64,000 nt of DNA, from positions 1,240,001 through 1,304,000 of the forward strand of contig NZ_CP102512.1 in NCBI RefSeq assembly GCF_024612015.1, in the 5' to 3' direction. Positions within the stretch are counted from its first letter, which is position 1, and every line of letters starts with the position of its first letter. Under the pieces are notes generated by a model, which saw only the letters and a list, made by a program, of their open reading frames with translations, did not search any database and was not told the origin of the DNA. The stretch comes from Streptomyces sp. CA-210063 (lineage in GTDB: Bacteria; Actinomycetota; Actinomycetes; Streptomycetales; Streptomycetaceae). This document shows, piece by piece, positions 62,676 to 64,000 of this stretch. Both the position numbers and the translations under genes were made by a program.

Positions 62676-64000
62676 CCATCAGACGCCTGTTGCGCAATCC
62701 TCTGGGTCTCTTGAGCTCCGTGGTTCTCGCGTTGATCGCGCTGCTCGGCCTCTCCTCACCCTTCCTCGCCCCGCACGACCCGAATGAAGCGCGGCTGCAG
62801 CTGACCAACGCTCCACCGCTGAGCGGGGGCTATCTGCTCGGCGGTGACCAGTCCGGGAGGGACGTCCTGTCCCGGCTGATGCACGCCACACTCGGCACGC
62901 TGACGGCATCGGTGGTGGTGCTGGTGGTGTCGCTGGCGCTCGGCGTCACCGCCGGCCTGATCGCGGGGTACTTCGGCGGCCGGTTCGACACGGTCGGTTC
63001 GTGGGTGTCCAACACGGTCATGGCCCTGCCCGGCTTCGTGCTGCTGATCGCCTTGTACACGGTGATCGGGCCGTCGGTTCTGATCGCGATGGCGATATTC
63101 GGTGTGCTGATCGCACCGTCCTACTACCGGCTGGTCCGCAACCTGGTGCTTGGCGTCCGGCAGGAGCTCTACGTGGACGCGGCCAAGGTGGCAGGCCTGT
63201 CCGATGCCCGGATCATCTCCCGGCACGTGCTCCGCGCGGTCCGGGCACCTGTCACCGTGCAGAGCTCGTTCGTACTGGGCGCCGGCATCGCCATCCAGGC
63301 CGGCCTCGAGTTCCTCGGCCTCGGCGACCCGACCTCGCCCTCCTGGGGCGGAATGCTCCAGGACGCGTTCAACAACATCTACATCGCCCGGCTCAACGTC
63401 GTCTGGCCCGCACTGCTGATCACCGCGACCACCCTGTGCCTGGTGCTTCTCGGCAACGCCCTGCGGGACGTCCTGCAGACCGGGCGGGCCCAGGCGCAGC
63501 CGCTCCGGCCGAAGGTTGTCGCACGGCTGCGGGCCGCCCGTCCGGCGCCGGCCGAGAGCGTCGCAGAGGCCGCAGATGCGCTGCTGAGCGTGCGTGACCT
63601 GGTTGTCGGGTATCCCACCGCCGACGCGCAGGTCAAGACGGTCGTCCATGGGGTGAGCCTGGACGTGCGCCGCGGCGAGATCCTCGGCCTCGTCGGCGAG
63701 TCGGGGTCGGGCAAGTCCCAGACCGCCTTCTCCGTGCTCGGCATCCTGCCGCGTGACGCGGTCGTCCTTGGCGGCGCGATCACCTTCGACGGCCTCGACC
63801 TGCGCGACGAGAAAAACCTGCGAGAGGTGCGCGGCAGGCGGATCAGCTACGTGCCGCAGGAGCCGATGTCCAACCTCGACCCCTCGTTCACCATCGGCGC
63901 GCAACTCGGCTACGGCCTGCGAGCTGTCAAGGACGTCAGCAAGGCTGAGGCCCGCCGGGAGCTGACCGAACTGCTGGGGCAGGTCGGCATCAAGGATCCG
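62672..64000 (+). CDS. DppC-type permease fused to DppD-type ATPase, C-terminus beyond window
   Basis: 443 codons visible. Residues ~1-265 are a DppC permease (LLGGDQSGRDVLSRLMHATL, YVDAAKVAGLSDARIISRHV, GLEFLGLGDPTSPSWGGML). Without a stop the frame continues at ~305 (LLSVRDLVVGYPTADAQVKT) into an ABC ATPase with Walker A GLVGESGSGKSQ and Q-loop YVPQEPMSNLDPSFTIG. The ATPase signature and Walker B lie outside the window. Such permease-ATPase fusions are known in actinomycete dipeptide-type importers. Confidence 0.93.
   Translation, partial: MTIRRLLRNPLGLLSSVVLALIALLGLSSPFLAPHDPNEARLQLTNAPPLSGGYLLGGDQSGRDVLSRLMHATLGTLTASVVVLVVSLALGVTAGLIAGYFGGRFDTVGSWVSNTVMALPGFVLLIALYTVIGPSVLIAMAIFGVLIAPSYYRLVRNLVLGVRQELYVDAAKVAGLSDARIISRHVLRAVRAPVTVQSSFVLGAGIAIQAGLEFLGLGDPTSPSWGGMLQDAFNNIYIARLNVVWPALLITATTLCLVLLGNALRDVLQTGRAQAQPLRPKVVARLRAARPAPAESVAEAADALLSVRDLVVGYPTADAQVKTVVHGVSLDVRRGEILGLVGESGSGKSQTAFSVLGILPRDAVVLGGAITFDGLDLRDEKNLREVRGRRISYVPQEPMSNLDPSFTIGAQLGYGLRAVKDVSKAEARRELTELLGQVGIKDP

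Overview
High-GC DNA with GTG/TTG starts, GTGA/ATGA stop-start overlaps and many secreted glycosidases with Tat-like leaders points to a Streptomyces-type actinomycete chromosome, probably an accessory (arm-like) region. There is a dense mix of sugar and aromatic catabolism, regulators, and an unusual number of broken genes. No rRNA, tRNA, CRISPR array or transposase gene was recognised.

Region A (1-22.5 kb) is an L-fucose utilisation locus. A GH95 alpha-L-fucosidase (cut by the window start) and a GH29 alpha-L-fucosidase flank a sugar ABC transporter with an FCD-type GntR regulator, and a tightly overlapped catabolic operon. That operon encodes an aldo/keto reductase, L-fuconate dehydratase, an SDR dehydrogenase, an FAH-fold hydrolase, a mutarotase and LutABC. 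Together they describe the non-phosphorylative route fucose -> fuconate -> 2-keto-3-deoxy-fuconate -> diketo acid -> pyruvate + L-lactate, with LutABC oxidising the lactate. The lactonase survives only as a ~55-codon relic. A repeated operator (consensus ATACATCSGATGTAT) lies in front of the GH95 gene, the operon/transporter and the GH29 gene. Interspersed are an acyl-CoA ligase pseudogene, a PucR-type regulator, an F420-type oxidoreductase and an AraC regulator.

Region B (22.5-29 kb) is a decay zone: broken pcaD, a pcaI-pcaF scar, an acetyl-CoA synthetase pseudogene with an internally transposed and inverted segment, and a 3'-truncated gapdh fragment. Intact within it are an aromatic amino acid decarboxylase and a TetR regulator.

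Region C (29-43.8 kb) is a second catabolic regulon, marked by the operator CGTTTG-N4-CAAACG at five places. It holds a MarR regulator, PuuD- and PuuC-like enzymes, an APC permease, a homoprotocatechuate-type meta-cleavage set (FAH-family isomerase/decarboxylase, extradiol dioxygenase, semialdehyde dehydrogenase), an acetoacetate-decarboxylase-family protein, a ferredoxin reductase and a 3Fe-4S ferredoxin. A divergent glutamine-synthetase-like ligase and a cytochrome P450 complete it. The combination suggests gamma-glutamyl-dependent breakdown of an aryl-alkyl amine such as tyramine; this is an inference.

Region D (44-52.6 kb) carries two inverted, differently decayed copies of a LuxR-regulator plus ribosome-inactivating-protein (RIP) module. 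One copy has an intact large LuxR regulator followed by an N-truncated RIP fused to a frameshifted pectinesterase. The other has a decayed LuxR tail followed by a signal-peptide scrap, a ~430-bp duplicate of the 3' end of the APC permease gene, and an intact secreted RIP. A secreted LamG protein with two copies of an unrecognised repeat follows.

Region E (52.8-64 kb) has a SpoIIE-type phosphatase with PAS/GAF and kinase-like domains, a TetR regulator, a GH78 alpha-L-rhamnosidase, and the start of a peptide/sugar-type ABC importer. The importer comprises a Tat lipoprotein, a permease, and a permease-ATPase fusion cut by the window end.
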